Positions 7,826-15,346 of a stretch of DNA of 64,000 nt are shown one piece after another (the first letter of the stretch is position 1; every line of letters starts with the position of its first letter). This DNA is from Gordonia sp. ABSL11-1. GTDB taxonomy: Bacteria > Actinomycetota > Actinomycetes > Mycobacteriales > Mycobacteriaceae. Position numbers and translations under genes: made by a program. The stretch spans positions 248,001-312,000 of the forward strand of contig NZ_JASXSI010000003.1 of NCBI RefSeq assembly GCF_030315685.1. The letters run 5' to 3'. The notes beneath the pieces are model-generated. The model saw only the letters and a list, made by a program, of their open reading frames with translations, searched no databases and had not been told where the DNA came from.

Positions 7826-7933
7826 GGTTAGGTTCTCCTGGGTTGTGGGTGGGGTGTGTAACGGGCTCCGCGGATGACCGGCGGAGGCGGGGATCGGAGT
7901 CGGTGCGGTCCCTCCCCTGGGTGGTGGACGCGA

Positions 7934-8112
7934 GGGACGCACCTCCCCAGGCCGGGGCCTCGGGACGCGGGACGCGGTAGAAGATTCAGAACCTTCTGAC
8001 CTGCACATCCCCGGCTCGTCCCTCGTCCCCCTACTAGAGGGGGGGACGCGGGACGCGGTAGTGGGGACCCGCGTCCGGGACGCAGTGGGACGCACCAGGG
8101 ACGCAGGGACGC
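7934..8112. repeat. nine-copy GGGACGC array, candidate replication origin of the element
   Basis: GGGACGC occurs nine times on the plus strand at 7934, 7962, 7969, 8043, 8050, 8077, 8087, 8098 and 8106. A 19-bp unit, GGGACGCGGGACGCGGTAG, is repeated exactly at 7962-7980 and 8043-8061. Between the two blocks is a more AT-rich stretch with an inverted repeat CAGAA-CC-TTCTG (7988-7999) and a C5/G7 inverted repeat around 8027-8045. The array fills the only sizeable non-coding gap inside the element, next to the primase-helicase gene. That arrangement is typical of iteron-type origins; the function is inferred. Confidence 0.7.
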
Positions 8113-8124
8113 AGTAGCCGGGAT

Positions 8125-10428
8125 TCATGCGGCACCGGCCTGGCCGAGGTCCTCGGCGCTGACGGCCTTGGGGTTGACGTAGTGGTCCCGCAGGAGCCGG
8201 AAACGGGCTCCCGTGGCCTCGATGTACTCCTCATTGGCCAGGGTCTTGACGTGGTCCCGGATTCTCTGGGACTTGCCCTTGACGCTGCTCTCGATCTCGT
8301 TCTGTGAGAACAGGAACTCCTCCGCGCCGGTGTTCGACGCGGTGTGTTCGTCACGTCGCCGGACGATCTCGGCCCAGATCCGGGCCATGAGGTCCTCATC
8401 GCGCGCGGTGCCCTTGGAAGTGACGGGCATGTCGGCGTCGAGCGTGGTGGCCGGGGCCTCCATCGTGAGCGTGAGCCGGTCGGGATCGGTGCCGTCCACG
8501 ACGACCTCACCGACCACTTGCATGTGTTCGCGGCCCTTGGCGGCGCACCGCGGCCGGACATATCCCGGCCGGTCCTTGCCGACCCGGACCCGGAGCTTGC
8601 CCTTGTGCCCGCGCCGCGGCTGGTCGATGACCTCCACGGTGTACGCGGCCCCGGTGATGTCAGCCATTTTGGCCTGGGCACCAATGGCCCAGCGTCCGCG
8701 GCCGTCGTCGCTCTTGGTGACGTGGTCCACCATGACCAGAGGCGCGCCGGTGGCCTCGGCCAGCTTGCGCGGGAGTGCCCGCGTCCACGCGTTGACATCG
8801 TCGTTGCTCATCCCGGACAGGTCGAACGTGCCCAGGGACGCGGTGACGCCGTCGATGATGATGAGCGCGTAGTCCCCGGCCAGGATCTCGTCCCAGGCCG
8901 TGGGGTTGGCGTCGGGCCGGTCCTCGGGTCGGCGGTAGTCGAACAGCCCGAGGATCGCCTCATCGTCCGCGCCCATCTCCCGGAGCCTCCCGACCACCGA
9001 GAACTGGTCGGATTCGTAGTCCAGGAACAGAACCCGGCCGCCGGAGTTGATCGTGGCGACGGCCTCGGCCTGCATGAGCAGGGACTTGCCGGACTCCGAT
9101 TCCCCATGGATGGAGTGAGTCAGTCCGGGATAGAGCAGGTGGAGCCCGTCGTCCCGACGCCACCGCACGGGGACCACGGGCTTGGCCTTGCCGCGGACGA
9201 TGTCGGTGAGGTCGATCCGCTCCCAGGAGCCGGGGACGCGCGTCCGGGACGCGGCCGAGGTCGCCAGGTCGGCGGCCGACACCGCGGTCCCACCGGCGGG
9301 CCGGTCGATTCCCAGGCCGTTGAGAGCCTCGGCCAGGTCCCCGCCGTGCCAGGTGTGCGCGACGAACTGGGCCTTGGTGAGATTGCTTGTCCCCCAGTCA
9401 TTTTGAACCGTACTGCTCCACACGTGGAGCTGATCGTTGCCGCGGTCGCACGCGTCCCCGTGGGCAACCGCGGACTTGGGATCGGCAGAGCCACCCGGCC
9501 GGGTCCAAGTCGGGCACCCACACCGCTCGGGCACGTCGTGCAGGGTCCAACCGGCCTCGGTGAGGAGTTCGTCCCAGGTGACCGAGGCGGCCCACGCGTC
9601 GATGGGGTGATCGGAGGTTGCGCGGTCGAACTCGCCCGGCTCACGCACCGAGGAGGCCGACGCGTCGATGAGGTCCAGGACCGCGGTCGGCGCGGGCAGG
9701 ATCTTCCCGGTGACCCGGTAGGGTCCCTCGGCGCGGACGCTCGGCGGCATGACCGCGTAGGAGTCGCGAACCTTGAGCGTGGCCTGGTGGTCACCACCGC
9801 GGACGGGGACCCCGGCCGGTGCGCGTTCGGGGATGAGGTACCCGGCGGGGAGCTGGAGGTACCAGTGGCCGCCGTTCTTGTGGACCCAGGCCCCGGCGGC
9901 GTCCTGGACGCCGGGGGAGGACACGGTGGCCGCCGGGAGATCTCCGCCGACGTTGGCACGCCACCATGCCCGCCATGCGCCCACCTCGGCGTCGTTGTCG
10001 GCGTCCACGATGACCAGACCGGAGCCCTGGCCGACCCGGACGCCGACGCTCAGCGCGGCCCCGGTCTCTCGGTCACGGTTGGCCCAGTGCTGGCGGACGT
10101 AGGCCTCGGCCAGATCCGGGTCCGAGGTCGCCAGGTAGAACCCGGTGCGCTCGGCCGTGCGGACCCCGCGGGCCTTGAGCATGTCGATGTTGTCGGGCTT
10201 CTTGTCGGCGCGCGTGAGGAGGATCTCCCATCCCGCGCGGGTCAACTCCCGGACGTAGGCCACCTCGGCCGCGGTGTCGGTCAGTGCGCCATGTTCGAGC
10301 AAAATCGGACCGCGGTCCGGTATTCTGGCGTGACCGGGTGTTAGTGATGTTCCGCCCGGTTGGTTGGTGAGACTGGGACGGTCCTCGGCTGGCGACTGGC
10401 CGAGGGCCGTTTCCGTTTTCGTGGGCAC
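8125..10428 (-). CDS. prim-pol / RecA-fold helicase replication protein
   Basis: A 767-residue replication protein. The N-terminal part (about 50-300) is a bifunctional primase-polymerase domain: GVRVGQGSGLVIVDADND gives the metal-binding DxD near residue 141, and GGHWYLQLP and QATLKVRDSYAVMPPSV are further family blocks. A central zinc-like segment CGCPTW...HGDACD follows. The C-terminal half is a RepA/RecA-type ATPase: Walker A HGESESGKSLLM (Lys near 448), Walker B YALIIIDGV, and VMVDHVTKSDDGRGRWAIGAQAK. A C-terminal winged-helix-like end may bind DNA. It probably primes and unwinds the element's DNA at the adjacent array. I chose the GTG at 10426-10428 because AGGAGG lies 7 bases upstream. 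Confidence 0.9.
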   Translation of the reverse strand: MPTKTETALGQSPAEDRPSLTNQPGGTSLTPGHARIPDRGPILLEHGALTDTAAEVAYVRELTRAGWEILLTRADKKPDNIDMLKARGVRTAERTGFYLATSDPDLAEAYVRQHWANRDRETGAALSVGVRVGQGSGLVIVDADNDAEVGAWRAWWRANVGGDLPAATVSSPGVQDAAGAWVHKNGGHWYLQLPAGYLIPERAPAGVPVRGGDHQATLKVRDSYAVMPPSVRAEGPYRVTGKILPAPTAVLDLIDASASSVREPGEFDRATSDHPIDAWAASVTWDELLTEAGWTLHDVPERCGCPTWTRPGGSADPKSAVAHGDACDRGNDQLHVWSSTVQNDWGTSNLTKAQFVAHTWHGGDLAEALNGLGIDRPAGGTAVSAADLATSAASRTRVPGSWERIDLTDIVRGKAKPVVPVRWRRDDGLHLLYPGLTHSIHGESESGKSLLMQAEAVATINSGGRVLFLDYESDQFSVVGRLREMGADDEAILGLFDYRRPEDRPDANPTAWDEILAGDYALIIIDGVTASLGTFDLSGMSNDDVNAWTRALPRKLAEATGAPLVMVDHVTKSDDGRGRWAIGAQAKMADITGAAYTVEVIDQPRRGHKGKLRVRVGKDRPGYVRPRCAAKGREHMQVVGEVVVDGTDPDRLTLTMEAPATTLDADMPVTSKGTARDEDLMARIWAEIVRRRDEHTASNTGAEEFLFSQNEIESSVKGKSQRIRDHVKTLANEEYIEATGARFRLLRDHYVNPKAVSAEDLGQAGAA

Positions 10429-10514
10429 GTGAGTGCCTCCTGGTTCTCGTAAGTTCTTGCGGCCCAAGGCCATTGACGTGTTCGCGCGCGGTCGGGTTGG
10501 TGAATGGCGAAACG

Positions 10515-10745
10515 TCACGTGACGCGTGGAGCCGAGACCTGGGAGTCCGCCGATTCGGTCGGTCTCGGTCGGACCTCGGCGGCCAGGACGCGGGCCATGG
10601 ACTCGGTGGCGTCGGCGGGCACCGAGGCCAGGACGCAACCGGCTGGAGGTCGGTGACGGGTGGCCATGGTCGTCACGATGAGCGCCGTCCACGTGCCGAG
10701 CGCGAACGCGAGCGCGGCGACGGCCGCCAGGACCGCGGCGCTCAC
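10515..10745 (-). CDS. small single-pass membrane protein of the element
   Basis: A 76-residue protein whose first 27 residues (SAAVLAAVAALAFALGTWTA) form one clear membrane helix, followed by a soluble tail with Arg/Pro. The GTG start overlaps the stop of the excisionase-like gene (GTGA). Function unknown; small membrane proteins in early prophage operons can act in superinfection exclusion, but nothing here proves that. Confidence 0.65.
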   Translation of the reverse strand: MSAAVLAAVAALAFALGTWTALIVTTMATRHRPPAGCVLASVPADATESMARVLAAEVRPRPTESADSQVSAPRVT

Positions 10746-11041
10746 GCCGAGGCCTTGAGGACGGCGGTGATTCGCGCGGCCTGGTCAGCGGTCAGCGGCG
10801 GGGCCTTGGCGACCAACGCCGCGACGTGTCGGCGTCGCTCCTTGGCCTCGGCCTGGTCGGCCAGCTCGGCGCGGAACCGCTCCAGCTCGTCGGCGTCAAT
10901 GCGGACCTTGCGAGGTCCGAGCCGGACGGTGGTGATTCGGCCTTGTTCGATGTACCGCGTGAGGGTGCGGTCGGAGATGTCGAGATCGGCGGCAACCTGT
11001 GCCTTGGTGAGCAACCGCCGAGGGAGTGTCCGGGTGGACAT
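10742..11041 (-). CDS. MerR-like helix-turn-helix protein, probable excisionase (RDF)
   Basis: A 99-residue DNA-binding protein. Residues about 10-55 (LLTKAQVAADLDISDRTLTRYIEQGRITTVRLGPRKVRIDADELERF) fit the excisionase-type winged helix-turn-helix fold, split here over the recognition helix and wing. A basic C-terminal helix follows. It is the first gene after the promoter near attR, and AGGAG lies 7 bases before the ATG. In phiRv1 a protein of this type (Rv1584c) directs the serine integrase to excision, which makes recombination directionality the most likely role. A transcriptional regulator is the alternative. Confidence 0.75.
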   Translation of the reverse strand: MSTRTLPRRLLTKAQVAADLDISDRTLTRYIEQGRITTVRLGPRKVRIDADELERFRAELADQAEAKERRRHVAALVAKAPPLTADQAARITAVLKASA

Positions 11042-11181
11042 GTTGTGCTCCTGGGATCACGGGTGAGAGATCACTCCGTGAGCTGCCAGGATCGGCCCGG
11101 TACCCATTTTCAAGCGCTTCGCCGTGGTCACTAACGATGTGCCAGGTACTCAAGCCTTGGTCGCGGAAAGCGATAAGACAG

Positions 11182-11210
11182 ACAATACATAGCGCGAGAG
11201 TTGCGGTCAA
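11182..11210 (-). promoter_or_regulatory. early promoter of the element, TTGACC-17-TATTGT
   Basis: On the minus strand TTGACC (11205-11210) and TATTGT (11182-11187) are separated by 17 bases, close to the sigma-A consensus. It points toward the excisionase-like gene, about 140 bases away, and the collinear replication module. The intervening leader has room for an operator, but no repressor gene was recognised in the element. Confidence 0.7.
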
Positions 11211-11304
11211 TCACCCGAGATCCGTTGCGCTGCAAGCTAACTACGTGCGTTAACACTCGGGTGGAACGGCCTACTGTTACGCGACGCTAGATAGCGGTTC
11301 GTGA

Positions 11305-11325
11305 TGTGTCTTGCCGGTACCGCAG
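11305..11325. other. attR: right junction of the integrated element
   Basis: Element sequence GTGTCTTG meets host sequence GGTACCGCAG at the dinucleotide CC (11314-11315). The host EspI-like frame reads up to ACC here and then runs into the element, ending after 12 foreign residues at a stop near 11277. Confidence 0.7.
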
Positions 11326-12422
11326 TCGGTGATGATGATGTTGTAGAAGCGCTGCAGGATGCGCATCACCCCGCGGTACTCCTCGTCGCTGAACGCCTCG
11401 GCCATTGCCGGATCACGTTCGGACGCAAGCACTTCGAGTCGACTGGGAGCCTGCGACGTGTGTGCGCGGACATCGGAGTAGCGGTACACGTTCTCGTCGG
11501 CGAGCAGATCGCGCACCGTCGAGCGGGTCTGTTGCGGTACCCGCTGCGCGAGGGTGCCCAGATCCGGGTTGGCGTCGACGGCGATGACGCGATCCCCGCG
11601 CAGGGAGGCGAAGGTCGAGCCCAGGCCCACCGTGGTCGTCGTCTTGCCGACGCCGCCCTTGAGGGACAGGACCGCGATCCGGTAGTCGCCGCGGACGGGG
11701 CGGTTCACCCGCTCGAGGAGATGCTTGTACTCGATGTCCGCCTGGGACTCTCCGGGATTGATCGCGCCCGCGGACATGGTGTGCACGGCGCGACGCCAGC
11801 CGCGGCTCGGTGCGCGCCTGGCCTTGCGGATCAGCGCCACCTCGTCGAGTGCCGGGCCGGCGTGCGGGTCACCGTAGCCGGGTGGAGTCATCGGATACCC
11901 GTTGCCGTACGGCGCACCCGGGCCCACCGGGGGTGTCATCGGTCCCGAGGCGGGTGGCGCCGGCTGCGAGGGATACGGCTGTTGATGCGGGGGAGGTGTC
12001 GGTGCCGGCGGGGGCGGACCCGGCTGATACGGCGGTGCCGGATACGGGGCCGGTGGCATGGGGGGCGACGGGTGCGCGGGTGGCCCCTGCTCGAAGGTCT
12101 GGTCCGCGGCGGGGCCCGGTCCCGGAGGCTGCGGTGGACGTGGCGCCTCGCCGGTCGGGCCGGTGCTGTGCGGCGGGATGGGCTGTGACGGCCCAGGTGC
12201 GGACGGCCCGGCGAGGTCGTCGCGCGAGGCTCCCGGCGACGGTGGGGTGGGTTGTGGGCGTTCCGGATACGGGCCGGTCGTCGGTGGAGACGGACGCTGC
12301 TCGCGCGACGACGGTGCGGACTCGGGCGGCACCTCGAGCGACTCCAGATCGGCGAACTGGAGCCACGGTGGGGGCGCCGGCACGCCGGAATTGTCGAAAC
12401 TCCCGGAGTTGTCGTACGTCAT
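11316..12422 (-). pseudogene. 5' part of an EspI-like ESX ATPase gene, cut off by the integrated element
   Basis: This is the N-terminal 369 codons of an EspI-like protein. Residues 1 to about 190 are Pro/Gly/Ser-rich and disordered, as in EspI; then comes a ParA/MinD-type ATPase: deviant Walker A SLKGGVGKTTTT (Lys near 262), VIAVDANPDLGTLAQRVP, and YNIIITDCGTG. The insertion falls directly after the GTG of that last motif, so the truncated product lacks the last third of the ATPase fold and is probably non-functional. A possible 381-residue product would end in element-encoded residues. Rejoined with 1433-1831 the gene has 502 codons including the stop. Start ATG at 12420-12422 with AGGGGGGAT upstream. 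Confidence 0.88.
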
Positions 12423-12583
12423 TCGGATGGATCCCCCTGTGAACGGTTCGATGGTGTGAATTCCATCGTTCGCGGAGAGTCTACCGAAGGCAGGGCGATC
12501 CGCTGCACGGCGTCAGCCGCCGCCCGGGCGGCTGACCAGCCACGTTGCCGGCTGTGCGGGATCGGTCACCGGGGGTCGTCGAT

Positions 12584-13804
12584 TCAGATGACCTGCTGTT
12601 CGACCAGGGACGACATCGTGGCGTCGTCGAGGCCGAGCAGGCCACGGTAGATCTCGTCGTTGTGGACGCCGGGGCGGGGCGGGCCGGCCGACCGGACATG
12701 ACCGGGCGACTCCGACAGCTTCGGCACGATCCCCGGTCCGAGGACATCGCGGCCGAGCCGCTCGTCGTGATGCGGCACGAGCATCTCGCGTGCGAGCATC
12801 TGCGGATCCCGGACCACCTCGGCGACGGTGTTGACCGGGCCGACGACGACGCCGGCCGCGCCGAGGATCTCGATCAGCTCGTCGCTGCTGTGGGTGATCG
12901 CCCAGTCGGCGATGATGCCGTCGAGTTCGTCCTGGTTCTCGCCGCGCGCCTGATGATCGGCAAACCGGGGATCCGACGCGAGTTCGGGCCGGTCCATGGC
13001 CCCGCAGAGCCGGCGGAAGACGGTGTCCTGGTTCGCCGCGATCACCAGTCGCAGGCCGTCGGCGGCGAGATACAGGTTCGACGGCGCGATCCCGTCGAGG
13101 CGTGTGCCCGACGGCCCACGGATCACCCCGGCGAGGTCGTAGTCGGCGATCGTGGACTCCTGCACGGCCAGGCATGCCTCGGTCAGGGCCGTGTCGACCA
13201 CCTGTCCTCTTCCGGTCACAGTGCGTCGATGCACTGCGGCGAGCGCACCCTGGACCGCGAACATGCCGGCAAGGGTGTCGCCGAGCGACAGCGCGAGCCG
13301 CGGCGGCGCCTCCCCCGGGTAGCCGTTGAGATAACGCAGACCGCTCTCCGCCTCGGCCACCGAGGCGTATCCGGCCCGACCGGCCGCCGGACCGGTCTGG
13401 CCGTAGCCGGACACCCGCACCAGTATCAGGCCTGGATTCCGTTCTGCCACAACGTCATAGCCGAGATCCCAGCGTTCGAGGGTGCCCGGGCGGAAGTTCT
13501 CGACGATGATGTCGGACCGGTCCACCAGTTGCAGGAAGAGATCGCGTCCGGCGGGTGCCCGCAGGTCGAGGGTGATGGCCTTCTTGTTGCGCGCGTGGAC
13601 CGTCCAGTAGGCGCGTTCGCCGTTCGCCTCGGCCTGGCCCCACGTGCGGATCGGGTCCGGGGCCCCAGGGGCCTCGACCTTGATGACCTCGGCGCCCATG
13701 TCGCCGAGCAACCTGCCCGCGAACGGACCCGCGATCAACGTGCCCAGCTCGAGGACGCGGAGACCGTCCAGTGCTCCCTGCGGAGAAACGTCGGTGTGCG
13801 TCAC
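12584..13804 (-). CDS. CaiB/BaiF family (family III) CoA-transferase
   Basis: A protein of about 406 residues matching the family III CoA-transferase length. Conserved blocks: LDGLRVLELGTLIAGPFAGRLLGDMGAEVIKVE at the N-terminus, RNKKAITLDLR, SDIIVENFRPGTLERWDLGYD, GYGQTGP, and LSLGDTLAGMFAVQGALAA containing the probable catalytic Asp. It moves CoA between organic acids; the substrate cannot be read from sequence. I chose the GTG at 13802-13804 because homology starts just after it; the frame continues upstream without similarity. It lies between the EspI-like gene and the Esx cluster, in the EspI direction, with 160 bp to the next gene. Confidence 0.85.
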   Translation of the reverse strand: MTHTDVSPQGALDGLRVLELGTLIAGPFAGRLLGDMGAEVIKVEAPGAPDPIRTWGQAEANGERAYWTVHARNKKAITLDLRAPAGRDLFLQLVDRSDIIVENFRPGTLERWDLGYDVVAERNPGLILVRVSGYGQTGPAAGRAGYASVAEAESGLRYLNGYPGEAPPRLALSLGDTLAGMFAVQGALAAVHRRTVTGRGQVVDTALTEACLAVQESTIADYDLAGVIRGPSGTRLDGIAPSNLYLAADGLRLVIAANQDTVFRRLCGAMDRPELASDPRFADHQARGENQDELDGIIADWAITHSSDELIEILGAAGVVVGPVNTVAEVVRDPQMLAREMLVPHHDERLGRDVLGPGIVPKLSESPGHVRSAGPPRPGVHNDEIYRGLLGLDDATMSSLVEQQVI

Positions 13805-13871
13805 CTTGTCAGCATCGCCGATGCTGCGTCGTCGGCGGTCCCCGGGTACCGGATGGCCTCGGGGCCCCGAC

Positions 13872-13924
13872 CTCGTACGAGGCGTGCAGCAGATGTCGGC
13901 GTTCCCGGGATTCGTTCGAACGAA
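13872..13924. promoter_or_regulatory. two perfect palindromes upstream of the ESX cluster
   Basis: CTCGTACGAG (13872-13881) and TTCGTTCGAACGAA (13911-13924) are perfect palindromes with centres 41 bp apart, in the 370-bp gap between the divergent CoA-transferase and YbaB-like genes. They look like operator sites. The order differs from the LexA box GAAC-N4-GTTC. No gene is seen in the rest of the gap. Confidence 0.5.
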
Positions 13925-14174
13925 GGGAAACACCGATGTCGTGTGGTCGCCGTAGGGCTGATATGGCAGGATCTGCGGCAAGAATGACCGGGCATCGGTG
14001 GCTCGGTCGTGCCGGGGTGGGCCTGGGGGAATCGGGCCGCACGATCGGTCGGGGGCCGGGAATCCAGTGTGTGGCGGATCGAGGGGAACCGACCGCGACC
14101 GCGGTGCGTCCAAGTACTGACGGCTCGATCGACGGACACGAGGTCCATGGCGCACGAAGGGGGGTCGGATCGTC

Positions 14175-14570
14175 ATGTCGATACACGGACACACGCACTC
14201 CGACAGCACAAGACAGCACGCGGAGGGTTCCGCCGACGACGACATCGATCCGTATGCGTTGTCGACGGCCCGGTCGCGGTCCGGTGCGATCGCGGTGACC
14301 ACCACCTCGCAGGGACTCCCGGTCTCGATCCGTCTCGACAACTCGGCGCTGGCCAAGGATCCCTCGGTACTCGCCGGCGAGATCCTGCGGTTGTGCCGGC
14401 AGTCGGCGATGGCCGCCGGCATCCGGCTGCGTGAGCAACTGATCGCCTCGGGTGCGGCGCGAGACGTCGTCGACGCGATGAAACTGTCGCGACCGGACGA
14501 CCTCGCCCGCGCCGAACAACTCGACGATCACGACGGCGGCGCCCCGACATCGTGGCTGCGACCGGTATAG
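14175..14570 (+). CDS. YbaB/EbfC-like ESX-associated protein
   Basis: A 131-residue protein with a disordered N-terminus (about 1-38) and a YbaB/EbfC-like core: GAIAVTTTSQGLPVSIRLDNSALAKDPSVLAGEILRLCRQSAMAAGIRLREQL, here spanning a beta-hairpin and a long helix. Such proteins (for example EspL, Rv3880c) accompany ESX loci and are thought to act as cytosolic chaperones or regulators. AAGGGGGG precedes the ATG by about 10 bases. It opens a collinear cluster ending at 19750. Confidence 0.65.
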   Translation: MSIHGHTHSDSTRQHAEGSADDDIDPYALSTARSRSGAIAVTTTSQGLPVSIRLDNSALAKDPSVLAGEILRLCRQSAMAAGIRLREQLIASGAARDVVDAMKLSRPDDLARAEQLDDHDGGAPTSWLRPV

Positions 14571-14580
14571 GGGGTATCCG

Positions 14581-14907
14581 ATGAGCTGGGCGATGGACGA
14601 GCTCGAGGCGCGCGCGAATGCGCAGCTGAACAGCCTGCACGACCTGAACGAGAGATACGCCGCCATCGTCGTGCGCGAGACGTCGGCCGACGATCTGGTG
14701 ACCGTCGAGGTCGACGGAGTCGGTGCGCTGACCGGCCTATGGCTGGCCTCTGGCGCGAACGAACTGGGCGCGACGCGGCTCGGCGAGCAGATCGTGGCGA
14801 CGTCGGCGCTGGCAGCTCAGCGCGCCTTCGCGAAACGTGCCGTGATCACCGAGGAGTTCACCGAGTCCTTCGCCGAGCTGCTGGGCACCCGCCCGGTCGA
14901 CGGATGA
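14581..14907 (+). CDS. EspL-like YbaB/EbfC family protein
   Basis: A 108-residue protein: an N-terminal helix (DELEARANAQLNSLHDLNERY), beta strands with VTVEVDGVGALTGLWL, and a long C-terminal helix ending SFAELLGTRP. The fold pattern and length match EspL/YbaB. It follows the previous gene by 10 bases and probably forms a heteromer with it. It likely binds ESX substrates such as the EspA-like protein; that is inferred from EspL-type neighbours. Confidence 0.7.
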   Translation: MSWAMDELEARANAQLNSLHDLNERYAAIVVRETSADDLVTVEVDGVGALTGLWLASGANELGATRLGEQIVATSALAAQRAFAKRAVITEEFTESFAELLGTRPVDG

Positions 14908-15037
14908 CGGGCACCGTGGTCGGCGAGTCCGGTGGTGCACAGCCGCGAAAAGACGGTGGAACCAGATGGAACTCCGGTGCGTCCAATGATCAGACGAGCC
15001 GGAAGAGCAGGACAACGGTGAAGGGGAGGGAACAGCG

Positions 15038-15346
15038 ATGGACAACGTGACGGTCGTGCCCGAGGTGGTCGAGACGTTCGGTGCGACGAGCGCTGCGATG
15101 GCGGCCGCTGTCGGCGCCGCCGGGTCGATCAATGCCGCGGCGAACACGGCGGTGATGGTCCCGGTGTTCGGTGTCATCGGTCAGGAGTTCCTGGCCTCGT
15201 TCATCGTGGCCCAGGCCAACCACCTCCTGTCCGTCGGCAATCTCGCCGCGGTACACGCGGGTAGCGCCGCGGCCACGTTCGCAGGGCTGGCGCAGTTCCA
15301 GGCGGAGGACGCGTCGTCGGGTGCAGCGATCCGATCGGTCCTGTGA
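15038..15346 (+). CDS. EspC-like ESX secretion-associated protein
   Basis: A 102-residue, wholly helical protein resembling EspC (Rv3615c): it starts VTVVPEVVETFG like the EspC block LTVQPERL, and its C-terminal helix has FQAED at 87-91, a YxxxD-type secretion signal with Phe in place of Tyr. It has no WXG. GGGAGGG lies 7 bases upstream of the ATG. Its stop overlaps the GTG of the EspA-like gene, so the two are translationally coupled, matching the espA-espC pairing of mycobacteria in reverse order. Probably secreted with its neighbour. Confidence 0.7.
   Translation: MDNVTVVPEVVETFGATSAAMAAAVGAAGSINAAANTAVMVPVFGVIGQEFLASFIVAQANHLLSVGNLAAVHAGSAAATFAGLAQFQAEDASSGAAIRSVL

Larger units (their letters stand above)
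1830..11315 (+). mobile_element. phiRv1-like integrated element (capsid-encoding phage satellite or reduced prophage), 9.5 kb
   Basis: The element is bounded by a serine integrase on the plus strand at the left end and by a minus-strand module read from the right end: excisionase-like protein, small membrane protein, primase-helicase, iteron-like array, three small genes, WhiB-HNH protein, protease-capsid fusion and two short proteins. Size, gene set and layout parallel M. tuberculosis phiRv1 (Rv1573-Rv1587c region: serine integrase, HK97-type protease and capsid, primase, excisionase). No terminase, portal, tail, lysin or recognisable repressor is present, so particle formation would need a helper phage. 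The insertion splits an EspI-like gene. All reading frames appear intact, so it may still be mobile. Confidence 0.88.

Noticed and set aside
7962..8061. GGGACGC array considered as a CRISPR or transposon end
   Set aside because: Units are too short and unevenly spaced for CRISPR, and no transposase or target duplication is present; an iteron-type array fits better.
8344..10344. 666-codon plus-strand open frame opposite the primase-helicase
   Set aside because: The minus strand has clear primase and Walker motifs with a good RBS; the plus reading has no recognisable domain.
13911..13924. Palindrome considered as a LexA/SOS box
   Set aside because: The actinobacterial box is GAAC-N4-GTTC; this site has GTTC and GAAC adjacent and in the opposite order.
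12545..13987. 480-codon plus-strand frame opposite the CoA-transferase
   Set aside because: The minus-strand product has the complete family III CoA-transferase signature; the plus reading is a shadow.
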